From Bacteroidota bacterium (GTDB lineage Bacteria; Bacteroidota; Ignavibacteria; UBA10030; UBA8401): 63,787 nucleotides of DNA. Position 1 is the stretch's first letter; each line of letters opens with the position of its first letter. A program made the position numbers and the translations under genes. The DNA is taken from contig SXSI01000013.1 of NCBI GenBank assembly GCA_005792285.1, positions 1 through 63,787 on the forward strand, in the 5' to 3' direction. The notes below the pieces were generated by a model that ran no database searches, was not told where the DNA came from, and saw nothing but the letters and a program-made list of their open reading frames with translations. Below are positions 44,899-54,360 of this stretch, in pieces.

Positions 44899-47091
44899 AT
44901 GACATCGCGCACTAAGAAGAAGATAGTAAAAATTTTAGTTGGTGTAGTAATTGCGTCAGTTTGTGTTGGAGCAACATTCTCGCTCTTTCACACAAGCGCA
45001 ATGGATAAGTTATTTGGTTCAAATATTTTTCTTACGCTTGATAGAAAAGCCTACGACACTTATTTAAATGTTCGTGGAGTACGTGAGCATACCGACAATT
45101 TAGTTGTTGTTATAATTGATGAAGCAACTCTTAATGAACTACTCTATCCAATTCCGAGAGATAAATTTGGTGCGCTATTTGCAATCATGCAAAGTTATGG
45201 CGCAAGAGTAATTGGTGTAGATTATTTTTTCCCTCGTGTAAGATCGAATGAAGCATCAGATTACGAACAGGAACAATTTCTCAAATTCTCAAATATGGCT
45301 AACAATGTTATTCATGCAATTGGTCCATTCATTCCATCTGATGATACCGAATTGGACTCAACAGAAATAATTTGGGAAGCGTATCCATTTTTACATCCAC
45401 ATGGAATTCCGAAAGGAGATAATTTTCATTATTTCCCGCAAAGTTCTTTTGTTGATGAAAGACCATTTGATTCTTTGGCAAGACTTTCTGCTGGAGTTGC
45501 ACACGTTGCAATGGCGCCGGATTCAATTGATGGAATAACTCGTAAAGTTCCATTCTTTATAGAATATGGTGGAGATTATTATCCATCATTAGGAGCAGCG
45601 ATAGCTTTGTATTCATTAAATGTTGATAGTAAAAAACTTATTGTTAAGGAAACTGATAATGGTTTAATGGTAAAAGGAATTGGAATTGAAATTCCATTAG
45701 ATAAACATGGAATGCTTTCAATTGATTATGTTGGAGAAACAAAATTTTTCAAAGAAATTTCGATGTATGATGTACTCGATGCTTTCGCAAGAGGAGATAC
45801 AACTACACTTTCAATATTCCAAAATGCATCAGTAATAGTTGGTCCAACAGCTCGTTCAATTGGGGATCTCGGTCCAACTCCGATTTCTGAAAAATCGCCA
45901 AATTGCTATATTCATGCTAATGTTTATGATCAAATTGTAACAAAGCATTTTATAACATTTCCAAAATTACAATCTGAGCTTTGGTTAACGCTAAATTTAG
46001 CATTATCAATTGGAGTATTATCATTGCTCGTTTCACTTCGTTGGAGCAGTTTATATTTTGTACTTCTAATAACTTCATATTTCTTTGTAGTAAATGAAAT
46101 ATTTCAAATTACTGGATTAATAATTAGTTTTCCTCAGGCAATAATTTCTTTCTTTTTAACTTACGCAACTGCTGTCGGATATATTTCTATTACAGAAGGA
46201 AAACAGAAATCCGAAATTAAAAACATGTTCACAAAATATGTTGACGCATCAGTTGTAGAAAAATTAATTAACAATCCTGAAATGTTGAAACTTGGTGGTG
46301 AAGAAAAAGAAGTTACAGTTCTATTTTCTGACATTGAAGGTTCAACAACAATTGCCGAAAAATTGGGACCGCAGAATACAGTTACTTTGATTAATGAATA
46401 TTTAACTGACATGACGAATATTATTTTGGAAAAAGGTGGAACTTTAGATAAATATATTGGTGATGCAATTATGGCATTTTGGGGCGCGCCGTTAAACGAT
46501 CCAGATCATGCATATAATGCTTGCGAAACAACTTTGTTAATGCAGCGCAAACTTAAAACACTTCATCCATATTGGACTGAAAAAGGTTGGCCATTAATTT
46601 TACAACGTGTTGGTTTAAATACCGGAAAAGTTATTGTTGGAAATGTTGGTTCAACAAATAAATTTAATTATACAGTTATGGGTGATGCAATAAATCTTGG
46701 TTCGCGAGTTGAAGGAGTAAATAAAGAATACGGAACTTATATTTGCATTACAGAATTTACGCATGCAAGAGTTGCTGAACGTGTTATTACGCGTGAGCTC
46801 GATCTTGTTGTTGTAGTCGGAAAGACAGAACCCGTTCGTATTTACGAATTGATGGCGCTCACTTCTGATCCAACAGATGATAAAATTATGAAATTCAGAG
46901 AAGTATATTCAAATGCATTAGCTCAGTATAAAAAACGAGAATGGAAAAGTGCGATTTCAATTTGGGAAGATGCTTTACAATTAAGAGAGGATGAAAAAGC
47001 CTCAAAAATGTATATCAAGCGTGCAAAAGATTATATAGAAAATCCTCCCGGCGATGATTGGAGAGGTGTTTATATCTCCACCAAAAAATAA
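44899..47091 (+). CDS. CHASE2-domain class III adenylate cyclase
   Basis: A 730-residue membrane cyclase: an N-terminal TM helix, an extracytoplasmic CHASE2 sensor (about 45-345, including DEATLNELLYPIPRDKFG and VIGVDYFFP), three TM helices (about 360-435), and a class III catalytic domain (about 465-650). Metal Asp residues are D478 (LFSDIEGST) and D522 (YIGDAIMAFWG). Purine specificity is indicated by K518 and D596 (MGDAINLGSR), favouring ATP over GTP. N599 and R603 stabilise the transition state. A TPR-like helical tail ends the protein. It senses envelope state and makes cAMP. It comes 28 bp after the transglutaminase gene, with AAGGA before ATG. Confidence 0.93.
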   Translation: MTSRTKKKIVKILVGVVIASVCVGATFSLFHTSAMDKLFGSNIFLTLDRKAYDTYLNVRGVREHTDNLVVVIIDEATLNELLYPIPRDKFGALFAIMQSYGARVIGVDYFFPRVRSNEASDYEQEQFLKFSNMANNVIHAIGPFIPSDDTELDSTEIIWEAYPFLHPHGIPKGDNFHYFPQSSFVDERPFDSLARLSAGVAHVAMAPDSIDGITRKVPFFIEYGGDYYPSLGAAIALYSLNVDSKKLIVKETDNGLMVKGIGIEIPLDKHGMLSIDYVGETKFFKEISMYDVLDAFARGDTTTLSIFQNASVIVGPTARSIGDLGPTPISEKSPNCYIHANVYDQIVTKHFITFPKLQSELWLTLNLALSIGVLSLLVSLRWSSLYFVLLITSYFFVVNEIFQITGLIISFPQAIISFFLTYATAVGYISITEGKQKSEIKNMFTKYVDASVVEKLINNPEMLKLGGEEKEVTVLFSDIEGSTTIAEKLGPQNTVTLINEYLTDMTNIILEKGGTLDKYIGDAIMAFWGAPLNDPDHAYNACETTLLMQRKLKTLHPYWTEKGWPLILQRVGLNTGKVIVGNVGSTNKFNYTVMGDAINLGSRVEGVNKEYGTYICITEFTHARVAERVITRELDLVVVVGKTEPVRIYELMALTSDPTDDKIMKFREVYSNALAQYKKREWKSAISIWEDALQLREDEKASKMYIKRAKDYIENPPGDDWRGVYISTKK

Positions 47092-47108
47092 TATTAATAC
47101 TAATAATC

Positions 47109-47139
47109 TTGTAACAGCAAAGATTTTCAGTTATTTTTG
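47109..47139 (+). promoter_or_regulatory. candidate Bacteroidetes-type promoter of sdhCAB
   Basis: TTG at 47109-47111, 20-bp spacer, then TATTTTTG at 47132-47139. It fits TTG-N19/20-TAnnTTTG exactly and ends 19 bp before the sdhC ATG. The gap contains no terminator, so read-through from the cyclase cluster is also possible. Confidence 0.45.
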
Positions 47140-47158
47140 TAATGATAAAATTTCTGAA

Positions 47159-47809
47159 ATGAATATTTTTAATTCCTATTTAACATCATCAGTTGGTAAA
47201 AAAATATTGATGAGCTTAACTGGCTTATTTTTATGTTCATTTTTGGTTGTTCATGTGGCGGGAAATTTATTACTTTTTAAGAACGATAATGGGGAAGCGT
47301 TCGAATTATATTCGCAGTTAATGTCGACCAATATATTTATTCGCTCAATAGAAATAGGGCTTTTCTTCGGTTTCGCTTTACACATTTATCTCGGACTTCA
47401 TCTTTGGAATCAAAATAGAAAATTGAGACCAATTGGATATAAAAAATATAAACTCTCAGAAAATGCAAATTTTGAATCTCGAATTATTCGACTTACAGCT
47501 GTATTCGTTTTAATATTTTTAGTAGTTCACTTAAGAACATTTTGGTTTGAAGGTCGTTTTTTAGGTGCACCTTCTATATTCGAATTAGTAAAAGTTTCTT
47601 TCCAAAATAATTATTACAGTTGGTTCTATGTCTTATCGATGTTACTTCTTTCATATCATTTGAAACATGGATTTCAATCTGCATTTCAAACTCTCGGCTT
47701 AAGAAATAAAAAATATTTATTAATATTAAATTTAGTTTCATTTATTTTCTGGTTTATCATTCCACTTCTATTTGCATCAATGCCAATTTATTTTCTTTTT
47801 AGAAAATGA
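47159..47809 (+). CDS. sdhC: succinate dehydrogenase cytochrome b subunit (SdhC, Bacteroidetes type)
   Basis: A 216-residue di-haem membrane anchor of succinate:quinone oxidoreductase. ATG 47159 gives the family opening [22 protein letters not shown]; an earlier in-frame start at 47054 lies inside the cyclase gene. Five TM helices carry the histidines expected as haem ligands: [34 protein letters not shown], and [17 protein letters not shown]. It overlaps sdhA by 4 bp (ATGA), the standard arrangement. Confidence 0.93.
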   Translation: MNIFNSYLTSSVGKKILMSLTGLFLCSFLVVHVAGNLLLFKNDNGEAFELYSQLMSTNIFIRSIEIGLFFGFALHIYLGLHLWNQNRKLRPIGYKKYKLSENANFESRIIRLTAVFVLIFLVVHLRTFWFEGRFLGAPSIFELVKVSFQNNYYSWFYVLSMLLLSYHLKHGFQSAFQTLGLRNKKYLLILNLVSFIFWFIIPLLFASMPIYFLFRK

Positions 47810-49719
47810 TTAATCTAAATTCAAATATTCCGGAAGGACCGTTAGAAAAAAAATGGACGAACCACAAATTTAATCTTAAACTTGTTATTCCAGCTAACAG
47901 AAGAAAATATAATATTATTGTAGTTGGAACAGGATTAGCCGGAGCTTCTGCAGCAGCATCACTTGCTGAACTTGGATACAATGTACATTCTTTCAGTTAT
48001 CACGAATCACCACGAAGAGCGCATAGTATTGCTGCGCAAGGTGGAATTAATGCACCAAAAAATTACGCAAATGACGGTGATAGTATTCGAAGATTATTTT
48101 ACGATACAATTAAAGGGGGAGATTATCGCGCACGAGAATCAAATGTTTATCGTTTAGCGGAAGTCAGTGGTTCGATAATTGATCAATGTGTTGCGCAAGG
48201 AGTTCCTTTTGCAAGAGATTACGCAGGTTATCTCGATAACAGATCTTTCGGTGGCGCACAAGTTTCGAGAACATTTTATGCTCGTGGACAAACTGGACAA
48301 CAATTATTATTGGGATCTTACCAGGCGTTACTACGACAAATTGATGAAAAGAAAGTTACATTTTATCAACGTAGAGAAATGCTTGATCTTGTTTTGCATA
48401 ATGGAAAAGCGCGGGGAATAATTGCGAGGAATCTTGTAACTGGTAAATTGGAAAAATATATTGCTGATGCAGTTGTACTTGCAACCGGTGGATATGGAAA
48501 TGTTTATCATCTTTCAACAAATGCAAAAGCGAGTAACGCAACTGCAATTTGGCGCGCACATAAACGTGGTGCCTTATTTGCGAATCCTTGTTACACACAG
48601 ATACATCCAACTTGCATTCCTGTTAGTGGAGATTATCAATCGAAGTTAACTTTAATGAGCGAAAGTTTGCGTAACGATGGCAGAATTTGGGTTCCAAAAA
48701 AGAAAGATGATAATCGAAAGCCAAATGAAATTCCGGAAAGTGAAAGAGATTATTATCTCGAAAGATTATATCCTTCATTCGGAAATTTAGTTCCGCGTGA
48801 TATTGCTTCGCGACGTGCAAAAGAAATTTGCGACAATGGATTTGGTGTTGGCACTTCAAAAATGTCTGTCTATTTAGATTTCGAAAATGCAATTAATCGG
48901 CTTGGAAAAGATGCAATTGCTGAAAAATATGGCAACCTTTTCGATATGTACAAACAAATTACTTCCGAAAATCCTTACAAAGTTCCAATGCGAATTTATC
49001 CTGCAGTGCATTATACAATGGGCGGATTATGGGTTGATTATAATTTAATGGGCACAATTCCTGGATTATTTGTACTTGGTGAAGCAAATTTTTCTGATCA
49101 CGGTGCAAATAGATTAGGTGCAAGTGCTTTAATGCAAGGATTAGCGGACGGATATTTTATCGCACCTTACACAATTAGTAATTATCTGGCTACTGAAAAA
49201 TTTGATAAACTTTCTATCGATAATACTTCAGTTACAAAAGTTGAAAAAGAAGTTGAGCAAACAATTTCGAAATTACTTTCAATAAATGGAAAAATAACTG
49301 TTTATGAATTCCACGAAACATTAGGAAAAATTATGTGGAATAATGTTGGAATGGCAAGAAATAAAAAAGGATTACAAGAAGCAATTAATAAAATTTCAGA
49401 ATTAAGAGAAGAATTTTGGAATAATGTTAAAGTTGTTGGAAGAGGAGATAATATAAACATGCAACTTGAAAAAGCTCAACGTGTTGCAGATTTTATTGAA
49501 CTTGGAAAATTAATTGCTACTGATGCACTTAATAGAGAAGAATCTTGTGGCGGACATTTTAGAGAAGAACATCAATTTAATGGTGAAGCAAAACGAGATG
49601 ATAAAAAATTTATTTATTCTGCTGCTTGGGAATATCAAGGAACAAATAAAAAAGAAAAATTGCATAAAGAAAAATTAGAATTTGAAAGTGTATCATTAAC
49701 ACAAAGAAGTTATAAATAA
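47806..49719 (+). CDS. sdhA: succinate dehydrogenase/fumarate reductase flavoprotein subunit
   Basis: A 637-residue FAD subunit. Landmarks: Rossmann [18 protein letters not shown]; the covalent FAD histidine H73 in [46 protein letters not shown]; substrate-binding [15 protein letters not shown]; active-site [11 protein letters not shown]; and [20 protein letters not shown]. Its ends overlap both neighbours (sdhC by 4 bp, sdhB by one base as TAATG). It works in the TCA cycle or fumarate respiration with quinone via SdhC. Confidence 0.96.
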   Translation: MINLNSNIPEGPLEKKWTNHKFNLKLVIPANRRKYNIIVVGTGLAGASAAASLAELGYNVHSFSYHESPRRAHSIAAQGGINAPKNYANDGDSIRRLFYDTIKGGDYRARESNVYRLAEVSGSIIDQCVAQGVPFARDYAGYLDNRSFGGAQVSRTFYARGQTGQQLLLGSYQALLRQIDEKKVTFYQRREMLDLVLHNGKARGIIARNLVTGKLEKYIADAVVLATGGYGNVYHLSTNAKASNATAIWRAHKRGALFANPCYTQIHPTCIPVSGDYQSKLTLMSESLRNDGRIWVPKKKDDNRKPNEIPESERDYYLERLYPSFGNLVPRDIASRRAKEICDNGFGVGTSKMSVYLDFENAINRLGKDAIAEKYGNLFDMYKQITSENPYKVPMRIYPAVHYTMGGLWVDYNLMGTIPGLFVLGEANFSDHGANRLGASALMQGLADGYFIAPYTISNYLATEKFDKLSIDNTSVTKVEKEVEQTISKLLSINGKITVYEFHETLGKIMWNNVGMARNKKGLQEAINKISELREEFWNNVKVVGRGDNINMQLEKAQRVADFIELGKLIATDALNREESCGGHFREEHQFNGEAKRDDKKFIYSAAWEYQGTNKKEKLHKEKLEFESVSLTQRSYK

Positions 49720-50456
49720 TGAAACTTCATTTAAAAATTTGGCGACAAGTAAATAATAATTCAAAAGGTAAATTTATCAATTATGACGTTGATAATGTGA
49801 GCGAGCACATGTCGTTTTTGGAAATGCTCGATGTGTTGAATGAAAAACTTGTTCACAAAGGAGAAGATACAATTTCGTTTGATCACGATTGCAGAGAAGG
49901 AATTTGCGGAAGTTGTGGAATGATGATAAATGGATTTGCTCACGGTCCCGGTGCTGGAGTTGCAACTTGTCAACTTCATATGCGATCATTTAAAGATGGA
50001 GATAAAATTGTAATTGAACCTTTCAGAGCGAAGGCATTTCCGGTATTAAAAGATTTAGTTGTTGATCGTTCTGCGTTTGACAGAATTCTTCAAAAGGGTG
50101 GATATATTTCAGCCAAAACTGGTGGAATTCCTGATGGAAATGCAATTCCTGTTAAAAAGGAAGATTCGGAAACGGCAATGGATGCAGCTGCTTGTATTGG
50201 TTGCGGTGCTTGTGTCGCTGCTTGTCCGAATAGTTCTGCAATGTTGTTTGTCTCCGCAAAAGTTTCGCATCTCGGTTTACTTCCTCAAGGGAAAATAGAA
50301 AATAAAGAGCGTGTAAAAAAATTAGTTGCTGCAATGGATGAAGAAATGTTTGGCTCTTGCACAAATACTTATGCATGCGAAGCTGAATGCCCGAAAGAAA
50401 TATCGATTACAAATATTGCCAGATTAAATAAATATTTTATTAAAGCTACTTTATAA
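49719..50456 (+). CDS. sdhB: succinate dehydrogenase/fumarate reductase iron-sulfur subunit
   Basis: A 245-residue Fe-S protein that carries electrons from FAD to the quinone site. The [2Fe-2S] ligands are in [15 protein letters not shown] plus a later Cys (VATCQLHM). The C-terminal ferredoxin-like domain has [17 protein letters not shown] and [17 protein letters not shown] for the [4Fe-4S] and [3Fe-4S] clusters. It is the last gene of sdhCAB, and its stop lies 5 bp from the stop of the convergent ftsX gene. No terminator hairpin is visible in that small gap. Confidence 0.96.
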   Translation: MKLHLKIWRQVNNNSKGKFINYDVDNVSEHMSFLEMLDVLNEKLVHKGEDTISFDHDCREGICGSCGMMINGFAHGPGAGVATCQLHMRSFKDGDKIVIEPFRAKAFPVLKDLVVDRSAFDRILQKGGYISAKTGGIPDGNAIPVKKEDSETAMDAAACIGCGACVAACPNSSAMLFVSAKVSHLGLLPQGKIENKERVKKLVAAMDEEMFGSCTNTYACEAECPKEISITNIARLNKYFIKATL

Positions 50457-50461
50457 AATAT

Positions 50462-51319
50462 TTATTTTAGAAATCGACGAACCCCAAAGTAACTTCCAAA
50501 CCAACCGAGGAAAATTCCCAATCCAAGAATAAGTGTTACAAAAGTTGTTGGCAGAAAAATAATATTACTTATTTCGCTGCTTATAAACTTTGAAAAAATA
50601 TAAAAGCATAGAATAATAATTCCGAGAGCAACTGTACTGCCAATAATTCCTTGAAATATTCCTTCAATAATAAATGGGAGTCGAATAAAAGAATTTGTTG
50701 CACCAACGAGTCTCATAGTTTCAATTGCTTTACGTTTACCGGCAATAGCAAGTCGGATTGTATTTACAACGAAACCAAAACTAACAAGTAATAACATTCC
50801 ACCAACTCCCAAGCTTACAGAAGTTAAAAATTTTGAACGACTGTCAATAAATTCGAGAAGTTTTTTTCTGTAAACAACATCATCAACTCCTGGAATTAAT
50901 TTTATTTTAGAAGCTATTATAGCTGTCTTATTGGATTCTTTGAATTCTCTTTCTAGTGTCACTCTGAATGATGCCGGCAAAGGATTAAATTCTAAAACAG
51001 TATTTATATCTTCACCAAATTCCTTTTTAAAAATATCAGCAGCTTCTTTCTTAGAAATAAAAATTGCAGAACTAACTCCATCTATATTTATAATAGATGT
51101 TTTAATTAATTTATATTCCGTTTCCGAATTATTTAAAAAAACTTCTAATTCAACTTTGTTTCGTAATGTTGAAACAAGATTATTTAAATTAGTTTGTGCA
51201 ATAATATATCCACCAATTAAAACCAAAGCCAAAGCTATGCTGAAAATAGAAGCAACAACAGATAATTGTGCTTTTTGAAAACCGTTTAAACTTTCTTTTA
51301 ATAGATATTTTAAATTCAT
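50462..51319 (-). CDS. ftsX: cell-division permease FtsX
   Basis: A 285-residue inner-membrane protein with four TM helices (about 20-42, 165-187, 215-240, 255-278) and a periplasmic loop between TM1 and TM2 (about 45-160), as in FtsX, which with FtsE activates peptidoglycan hydrolases at the septum. Signature blocks: VASIFSIALALVLIGGYII, GKRKAIETMRLVGATNSFIRLPFIIEGIFQGIIGS, and a C-terminal GIFLGWFGSYFGVRRFL. FtsE is not adjacent here, and the gene ends a minus-strand operon beginning at clpS. It sits 6 bp after a lipoprotein gene. Confidence 0.92.
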   Translation of the reverse strand: MNLKYLLKESLNGFQKAQLSVVASIFSIALALVLIGGYIIAQTNLNNLVSTLRNKVELEVFLNNSETEYKLIKTSIINIDGVSSAIFISKKEAADIFKKEFGEDINTVLEFNPLPASFRVTLEREFKESNKTAIIASKIKLIPGVDDVVYRKKLLEFIDSRSKFLTSVSLGVGGMLLLVSFGFVVNTIRLAIAGKRKAIETMRLVGATNSFIRLPFIIEGIFQGIIGSTVALGIIILCFYIFSKFISSEISNIIFLPTTFVTLILGLGIFLGWFGSYFGVRRFLK

Positions 51320-51325
51320 TTTATT

Positions 51326-51826
51326 TTAAAAATTAGACTCATCTCTCCAACGCAAAATATGCCATTCGCCATCCATCGAATTCCGAGCTAAAGTAAAATT
51401 TGCATAACCATTAATTCTTATAACATCACTTGGATTAAAAGTTACAGTCAAATTAAAGCTTTTTGTTAATTGCATTAAAAGAGAATCCTCGTGAGAAGAA
51501 ATTGTTTGATTCCAAGTTAGATCAAATCGTTGTGAGTTTTGAAATAATCCATAAGTTGTTCTCATCTCTTCATCGCGAGACCAAAATACATCTGTGTTTT
51601 TTTCATAATCACGGAATATGAATATAAAATCGGGGGAGAACAACTTTCCGTAAACAGTTGTATCTTTGAATAAATATGATTGCCGGAAATTATGTAACAA
51701 TCCTTCAACAGTTTTCTGATCACTTAAAATTGAAGAACTTCCGAAATCATTTAAATCTAATCGCGGAGCAAATGGATTAACGCAGGATAGAAATACTGTG
51801 CAAATAAAAATTATTTGGATTTTCAT
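51326..51826 (-). CDS. NTF2-like lipoprotein, copy 2
   Basis: A 166-residue lipoprotein from ATG 51824-51826, whose start shares one base with the upstream gene stop (TAATG) and gives the signal [15 protein letters not shown]; an earlier ATG (51850) would overlap further. The mature part has a NTF2/SnoaL-like layout: VEGLLHNFRQSYLFKDTTVYGKLFSPDF at about 45-70, then beta strands ending GEWHILRWRDES. It resembles the next gene upstream in its helix pair and spacing, suggesting tandem duplication. There is no catalytic motif. It could bind a small ligand or a protein. Confidence 0.7.
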   Translation of the reverse strand: MKIQIIFICTVFLSCVNPFAPRLDLNDFGSSSILSDQKTVEGLLHNFRQSYLFKDTTVYGKLFSPDFIFIFRDYEKNTDVFWSRDEEMRTTYGLFQNSQRFDLTWNQTISSHEDSLLMQLTKSFNLTVTFNPSDVIRINGYANFTLARNSMDGEWHILRWRDESNF

Positions 51827-52413
51827 TAATTTATGAAAGCTCCTTTGCAATCACTAAAACTTGAATCCTTGCTGGTTTCAAAATCTTCACAAAGTGAAAT
51901 GCTCCAAATATTAACATTATTTTTGTTCAATGTTAAATAAAATTTTCCTTTGAACTGTGTCGGTATAGAAGTTATCAAATGTTCAACATTTATTTGATAG
52001 TTGGAAGAATAGAGAGCCGAATCAGCATAAATGTATTCGTATCTTGAATTTGAAAGTGTTAACGATGGAGAACTTGATGATTTTAAAGAAGTAAATAATT
52101 TTGTAATAAATTGCTTTTCTGAAATTTTATTCCATTGTTGAAATAAAGTTGAATATCTCATTTTTGCAGCTGTTGTTGGATTGAATTTATATAATCTTCC
52201 ATTTTGCGTTGTATCTGAAATTAATTTTTCATATTCAAGGATATTTTTATTTTGAAATGCTGCAATAAAATTTGAAATGACAAGTTGTGGCGTAGTTGCC
52301 GGAGGATTAGAATTTGTATCAATAATTGGTTCTTCGGGATTACGAGTAGATAATATATCGCAAGAGAATAAAAAAAGGGAACTGAGAATAACTTTAACAA
52401 TATTATATCGCAA
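51826..52413 (-). CDS. NTF2-like lipoprotein, copy 1 (probable TTG start)
   Basis: A 195-residue lipoprotein. I start at TTG 52413 (or GTG 52416), because this gives the short signal [18 protein letters not shown] with a lipobox and has AAGG about five bases upstream. ATG 52449 would add an unrelated leader inside recR. The mature part has [25 protein letters not shown] followed by beta strands ([41 protein letters not shown]), which matches the layout of the gene downstream. It overlaps the recR end by a few bases. Confidence 0.7.
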   Translation of the reverse strand: MRYNIVKVILSSLFLFSCDILSTRNPEEPIIDTNSNPPATTPQLVISNFIAAFQNKNILEYEKLISDTTQNGRLYKFNPTTAAKMRYSTLFQQWNKISEKQFITKLFTSLKSSSSPSLTLSNSRYEYIYADSALYSSNYQINVEHLITSIPTQFKGKFYLTLNKNNVNIWSISLCEDFETSKDSSFSDCKGAFIN

Positions 52414-53002
52414 CACGCCCTTCCAATGCTCGTGATAAAGTTGCATCATCAGTAAATTCTAAACTCGCACCAATTGGAATTCCTCGCGCAATGCGTGATA
52501 GTTTCATTCCTAGTGGCTTCAATAGTCGAGATAAATATAACGATGTGGTTTCTCCTTCAACAGTAGGATTTAATGCAAGAATAATTTCTTCAACATCATT
52601 TTTTTCTAAACGTAAAAGAAGTTCTTTAATTTTTAAATTTTCCGGAGTAATATTATCGAGAGGAGACAATGCTCCGCCGAGAACGTGATACAATCCGTGA
52701 TATTCATTTGTCCTTTCAAGTGCGAGAACATCATTTGGTTCTTCGACAACACAAATTAAACTTGAGTCGCGTTTTGAGTTTTTACAAATCGGACATGGAT
52801 TTTGTTCTGTTATATTGCAACAAGTTATACAATATCTAATTTTATTTTTTACATTAATCAATGATGAAGCGAATTGAGAAACGCTTTCATGTGGCATTTT
52901 TAAAATATAAAGTGCTAATCGTTGGGCAGTTTTTTTCCCAATTCCCGGAAGTTGGGCGAAATGTTCAACAAGTTGTTCGAAAGATTCTGAAGTGTAAATC
53001 AT
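52403..53002 (-). CDS. recR: recombination protein RecR
   Basis: A 199-residue DNA-gap repair protein that loads RecA with RecO/RecF. The helix-hairpin-helix [17 protein letters not shown] is near 18-34. The Zn finger is C..C..C..C in [17 protein letters not shown] at about 57-73. The Toprim domain starts [17 protein letters not shown] and contains [19 protein letters not shown]. The C-terminal Walker-B-like part ends TLSRALEGR. The size is standard. It lies 5 bp after the gmhA-like gene in the same operon. Confidence 0.96.
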   Translation of the reverse strand: MIYTSESFEQLVEHFAQLPGIGKKTAQRLALYILKMPHESVSQFASSLINVKNKIRYCITCCNITEQNPCPICKNSKRDSSLICVVEEPNDVLALERTNEYHGLYHVLGGALSPLDNITPENLKIKELLLRLEKNDVEEIILALNPTVEGETTSLYLSRLLKPLGMKLSRIARGIPIGASLEFTDDATLSRALEGRVAI

Positions 53003-53007
53003 TTATC

Positions 53008-53613
53008 TCAACCGTAAATTTCTTGTTCAACTTCTTGAAAAATAATATGACCAATTGTTATGTGTCCTTCTTGGATTCTTTGTGTGTCGTTTGAAGGAAC
53101 AATTATCGCAACATCACATAAATTTTTCGATTCACCACCATCTTTTCCTAAAAAGCCAATTGTAACCATTTTTTTCTCACGAGCAATTTTAAATGCATTA
53201 TTTACACTCGCAGAATTTCCACTGGTTGTAATTCCAATTAAAATATCACCCTCATTTCCAAGACCTTCAATAGAACGAGCAAAAACATTGTCGTAACCAA
53301 TATCATTTGCACCAGCAGTCAAATTTGATGAATCAGTTGAAAGTGCAATTGCAGGAAGTGCGGGGCGTTTTATTTTTGGATTTAAGCGAATTATAAATTC
53401 AGTTGCTAAATGTTGTGCGTCTGCAGCGCTGCCGCCATTTCCGCAAAGAAGAATTTTTTTCTTATTATTTAATGCAAAAATAATTTTGTCGATTGCTTTT
53501 GAAATATCTCCGGTGCAAGTTTCTCCGATTTTAGTTTTCAATTCAGAACTCTCTTTTAATGAATTCAGAATAAAGTTTTGTCTGTAAACAATTGTTAAAG
53601 GTAAGTGTGCCAT
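53008..53613 (-). CDS. gmhA: GmhA-like SIS-domain sugar-phosphate isomerase
   Basis: A 201-residue SIS-domain protein of the phosphoheptose isomerase/DiaA family. Features: KILLCGNGGSAADAQHLATEF at about 53-73 (phosphate-binding loop and His), ALSTDSSNLTAGANDIGYDNVFARS, GDILIGITTSGNSASVNNAF at about 125-144, and the C-terminal QEGHITIGHIIFQEVEQE with the catalytic His/Glu pair. GmhA makes D-glycero-D-manno-heptose-7-phosphate for LPS core. Other heptose genes are not seen here, so a DiaA-like role cannot be excluded, but the active-site residues favour the isomerase. Confidence 0.88.
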   Translation of the reverse strand: MAHLPLTIVYRQNFILNSLKESSELKTKIGETCTGDISKAIDKIIFALNNKKKILLCGNGGSAADAQHLATEFIIRLNPKIKRPALPAIALSTDSSNLTAGANDIGYDNVFARSIEGLGNEGDILIGITTSGNSASVNNAFKIAREKKMVTIGFLGKDGGESKNLCDVAIIVPSNDTQRIQEGHITIGHIIFQEVEQEIYG

Positions 53614-53622
53614 AAATTATTT

Positions 53623-54360
53623 TTAATTGTGAATTGCGTTTGCAAATTCTTTAAATAGTGTTGATGAATGATTAGTTTCGTAAATATTTCCTGTAACTAC
53701 AAAATTTGCTCCAGCTTCAATTTTTTTACGGGCATCTTGCGGAGTTTTAATCCCACCCCCAACAATAATTGGAATTGAAATTTCTTTTCGAACTTCAGTA
53801 ATTATTTTATCGGGAATTGATTCATTAGCGCCACTTCCTGCTTCAAGATAAAGAAATTGGAATCCTAAAATTTCGGATGCAATTGCATAATTTATAATTT
53901 GAACATTATCATTTCGGGGAAGTGGTTTTACTTTTGTAACTCTTTCTGCTGAACTAATATTTCCTGATTCAATTAAAATATAAGCTGTGGAAATTGTTTC
54001 AAGTTGAATTTTGCGAATATACGATGCAGCTTCAGCTTGTGCGCCAATTATATAATATGGATCGTGACTTTGTAAAAATGAAAGATAAAGTATCGCATCT
54101 GCATATTGTGAAACTTGATGGACTCCTGCCGGAAAAATAATTACAGGAATTGTCGTTTCCTTTTTTATATTTCGAATAATTAAATCAATATCAAATTGTT
54201 TTAATGTACTTCCGCCAATTAGAAATGCATCTATATTTGCATCATTTACTTTTGATAAAAAAGAGGGAAGATCAGTTGGAAGTTTTTCAGGATCGAGTAA
54301 AATAAAATAGCCACCTCGTTTACTTGCAATATTTAACAACTTTTTATAAACAGTGATCAT
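53623..54360 (-). CDS. geranylgeranylglyceryl phosphate synthase-like protein (PcrB/GGGPS, group II)
   Basis: A 245-residue TIM-barrel prenyltransferase of the GGGPS/PcrB family, which joins a polyprenyl diphosphate to sn-glycerol-1-phosphate to form an ether lipid. Family blocks: YFILLDPEKLP at about 18-28 (metal/diphosphate Asp), AFLIGGSTL, VIIFPAGVHQVSQYADAILYLSFL, LYLEAGSGA near 170, IIVGGGIKTPQDA, and ANFVVTGNIYE with the G1P phosphate loop. The length and YLEAGSGA form resemble the archaeal and Bacteroidetes group II enzymes rather than Bacillus PcrB. It overlaps the alaS stop (TAATG). The product is inferred. Confidence 0.88.
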   Translation of the reverse strand: MITVYKKLLNIASKRGGYFILLDPEKLPTDLPSFLSKVNDANIDAFLIGGSTLKQFDIDLIIRNIKKETTIPVIIFPAGVHQVSQYADAILYLSFLQSHDPYYIIGAQAEAASYIRKIQLETISTAYILIESGNISSAERVTKVKPLPRNDNVQIINYAIASEILGFQFLYLEAGSGANESIPDKIITEVRKEISIPIIVGGGIKTPQDARKKIEAGANFVVTGNIYETNHSSTLFKEFANAIHN

